Origin: Perkinsus marinus ATCC 50983
Taxonomy: Eukaryota > Perkinsozoa > Perkinsida > Perkinsidae
Assembly (NCBI RefSeq): GCF_000006405.1
Contig: NW_003206658.1
Span: forward strand, 1,745,634 to 1,787,292
Direction of reading: 5' to 3'
Length of the DNA stretch: 41,659 nucleotides
Numbering within the stretch: the first letter of the stretch is position 1; each line of letters starts with the position of its first letter. Shown here one piece after another: positions 39,858-41,659 of this stretch. The notes under the pieces are model-generated. The model saw only the letters and a list, made by a program, of their open reading frames with translations, made no database searches and was not told the DNA's origin. The position numbers and the translations under genes were made by a program.

Positions 39858-40837
39858 AGATATAGAGTAACTCCTGACGTACCAGCATCGGCAACGGGGG
39901 GAGCGGCAGGAGACGACCGCCGACTTGGGTCACAACCTTCTGATTCATCACTCAATCACGATGAAGATTACCGAGAGCGAGTTGTAAGCGCTTCTGGCTT
40001 ACCCTAGTCTCACAGATTGACCATTCGAGTTCAATCTTATTTGAGGTGTACGTCCAATTGTCAGCGTGTTGTAAGAGAGGCACTGAATCCCTTCAACCGA
40101 TTCGCGAAGCAACGTGAAGAACAACAGAAGGCTCAGACAAGGCGACTTGAGAAGGCCAGGAAGGAGAGGGAAGAACGAGAGAGAGAAAAGCGGCGATGGG
40201 AGAGGGAAGAACAAGAAAAAGAAAAGCGACGAAGGGAGAGGGAGGAAGAGGAACGTGAATACCAGAGGGTATTCGCTTCGGAATTCTGCGTCATTACATA
40301 GCATGCTATCCAGTAGCAATCAGTCAGTACATCATTCGAGAATATCATGCATGACGCTATTCGATGATAGATCGGATCACGAAAGCAGACATTATTCGTT
40401 TTCAGGCCAGAGAGGCTCCAGAGGCCGCTCAAAAAGTAAGCACCGGGGACTAGTCTCGCCCCCTGAGGAGTTTCGTGTTATCTTGGTGCCCATCCGTACT
40501 TGAAACTTCAGGGAAGTCAGTCGAAGCACGCGGGGAGCAGTGGTGAGAAGTCAACTTCGGCCCTCCCAGAGCAACCGAGCACGGACTACTCGAATGAGCT
40601 TCCCGCCGTTCGAGAACTACGGTTGGAGCTCGAAGACTCCAGGGCTAATGAGGCGCAGAAGAAGCGAAAGCAGCGGTAGGGGTTCTGGATCGATTTCATA
40701 TTAGTGACCCGTCAATTGTCCCTAGCAGGTTCAAGAGATTGCAGTTGAGGTGGCATCCAGACAAGAACAAGAGCGACGAAGCCACCGTCGTATTCCAGTT
40801 CCTGCAGAGCAAGAAAAGTTGGTATCTGGAAAAATGA
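39858..40837 (+). CDS. J-domain (DnaJ-like) protein with C-terminal J domain
   Basis: The last exon (40729-40837) carries RLQLRWHPDKNKSDEATVVF then QFLQSKKSWYLEK. This is the second half of a J domain with the HPD tripeptide that stimulates the ATPase of Hsp70. It is a variant with AT-VFQFLQ-KSWYL that is frequent in dinoflagellate-like proteins. The preceding exon (40512-40675) is polar and ends in a charged helix (AVRELRLELEDSRANEAQ). Further upstream lies a strongly charged coiled coil (KARKEREEREREKRRWERE) around 40090-40270. The J domain is therefore at the extreme C-terminus rather than the N-terminus. The 5' half of the model, including the start, is not resolved; 39858 marks where protein-like frame begins (PDVPASATGGAAG...). 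Confidence 0.65.
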
Positions 40838-41189
40838 ACCTCCGTGATTTACGCGTACATTAGAGCAATTGTCTCATCCTTTGATGTGTTGAGTTTCTCA
40901 TTGAGATCTCGGGATCTCGTAAAATCCTGTGAAGTGAAATTCTTCTCCCCGTTGCTACGATTCTCTATGCCGCTGACCGGCAGTATTCTTGTGGACCACA
41001 CAGAAGCATCCGGAAGCTCATCCATGGTCTCTAACCTTCGAGTTTTTCTAATAAATTTAATAAACTTTGAATAGGGTGTATATCGTCTGGTATCAACTAA
41101 CAATACAGCTAGCGGACCTCTCAAGAAGACACACTCAGCAGTCCATGCAATGGATGTTTTAGACCCTCGGGACTACACCTTTTCCCGTG
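40838..41189. other. intergenic, nothing recognised
   Basis: Short overlapping frames on both strands (40844-41074 and 40849-41124) without motifs. AT-rich around 41040-41070. The tandem repeat starts just beyond. Confidence 0.35.
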
Positions 41190-41612
41190 CAAGTTTGACA
41201 AGTGAGCAGACAAGAATGACAATGTTACCATCAAGAGTGACAATGAGAATCCAAGTTTGTCACAATTCAATTCTGTTACAATCAAGTTTAACTTTGAGAA
41301 TTCAAGTATGTCACAATCGAGATATGTTACCATCAAGATTGACAATGAAAATCCAAGTTTGTCAAAGTTCAATTATGTTACCATCAAGATTGACAATGAA
41401 AATCCAAGTTTGTCAAAGTTCAACTATGTTACAATCAAGATTGACAGTGAGAATCCATGTTTGACACTTGTTTCCTCAGTTACAACCAAGTTTGACAGTG
41501 AGAATTCATGTTTGACACCGCCAGAATATATCACAATCAAGAATGACAATAAACCACACAAGTTTGACAATACGCACACAAGTTTGACAATACGCATCCA
41601 AGTTTGACACTT
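41190..41612 (+). repeat. 51-bp tandem repeat (minisatellite)
   Basis: About eight units of a 51-bp repeat built around CAAGATTGACAATGAAAATC and CAAGTTTGTCAAAGTTCAAT. The two central units at 41331 and 41382 are almost identical, and a third follows at 41433 in the same register. Flanking units are more diverged, and the right end collapses to shorter CACAAGTTTGACAATACG units. Because 51 is a multiple of three, two plus-strand frames and one minus-strand frame stay open through the array. Whether any is translated is unknown. Confidence 0.8.
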
Positions 41613-41659
41613 CAAAGAGAGTGCTTCAATGTGAGTCGTACACTCATAAGGGGTCCTTA

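Overview
This 41.7 kb window is nuclear DNA of a protist. It is probably an alveolate, and the closest fit is a perkinsozoan such as Perkinsus; this is an inference from style, without database support. The genes are broken up by many GT-AG introns, most only about 41-55 nt long. The CCCH finger (C-x8-C-x5-C-x3-H ending in CHH), the J domain ending HPDKN...VFQFLQ...KSWYL, and the array of WRKY19-like C-x4-C...C-x2-H fingers are all styles common in dinoflagellates and Perkinsus. An axonemal protein (DRC12-like) indicates a flagellated life stage.

Layout. 1-2034: little, except a C-terminal GAPDH remnant (-). 2035-4327 (-): a multi-exon coiled-coil protein. 6130-7260 (+): an intronless CCCH zinc-finger protein, followed by 2.2 kb without clear coding. 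9495-11343 (-): a stand-alone mRNA guanylyltransferase (capping enzyme). 12012-13082 (+): a secreted Cys-rich protein with a long Pro-Thr-Glu-Ala mucin-like tail. 14452-16838 (+): a protein with 13 WRKY19-like zinc fingers. 17005-18273 (+): an unrecognised small protein. 18445-19414 (+): a DRC12/CCDC153-like axonemal coiled coil. 20155-21250 (-): a decayed LINE reverse-transcriptase fragment. 21988-23677 (-): a STE11/MAPKKK-type protein kinase. 24819-25685 (-): a Ser/Thr/Pro-rich hypothetical protein. 27563-33015 (+): a complete 14-exon RUVBL2/Reptin AAA+ ATPase. 33649-35879 (+): a SEC14/CRAL-TRIO lipid-transfer protein. 36494-37405 (+): a Lys/Ser-Arg-rich nuclear-type protein. 37819-39690 (+): a type I membrane glycoprotein. 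About 39858-40837 (+): a J-domain protein. 41190-41612: a 51-bp tandem repeat.

The genes are ordinary independent eukaryotic loci on both strands. There is no operon, CRISPR array or prokaryotic system here.

The most interesting structure lies inside the introns. Introns fall into two classes: a short class of 41-55 nt, and a long class of about 150-840 nt. Many of the long ones carry copies of one of two small repeat families. Family 1 is about 110 bp with 16-bp terminal inverted repeats (CAATGGAGTTTCACCC / its complement). It has about ten copies in six RUVBL2 introns and one SEC14 intron, and none found in an exon. Family 2 is about 115 bp with weaker inverted ends. It sits in introns of three unrelated genes. 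A third class of long or short introns carries antisense tRNA-like T-arm sequences next to the 5' splice site. Together these look like introner-type or intron-targeted non-autonomous elements.
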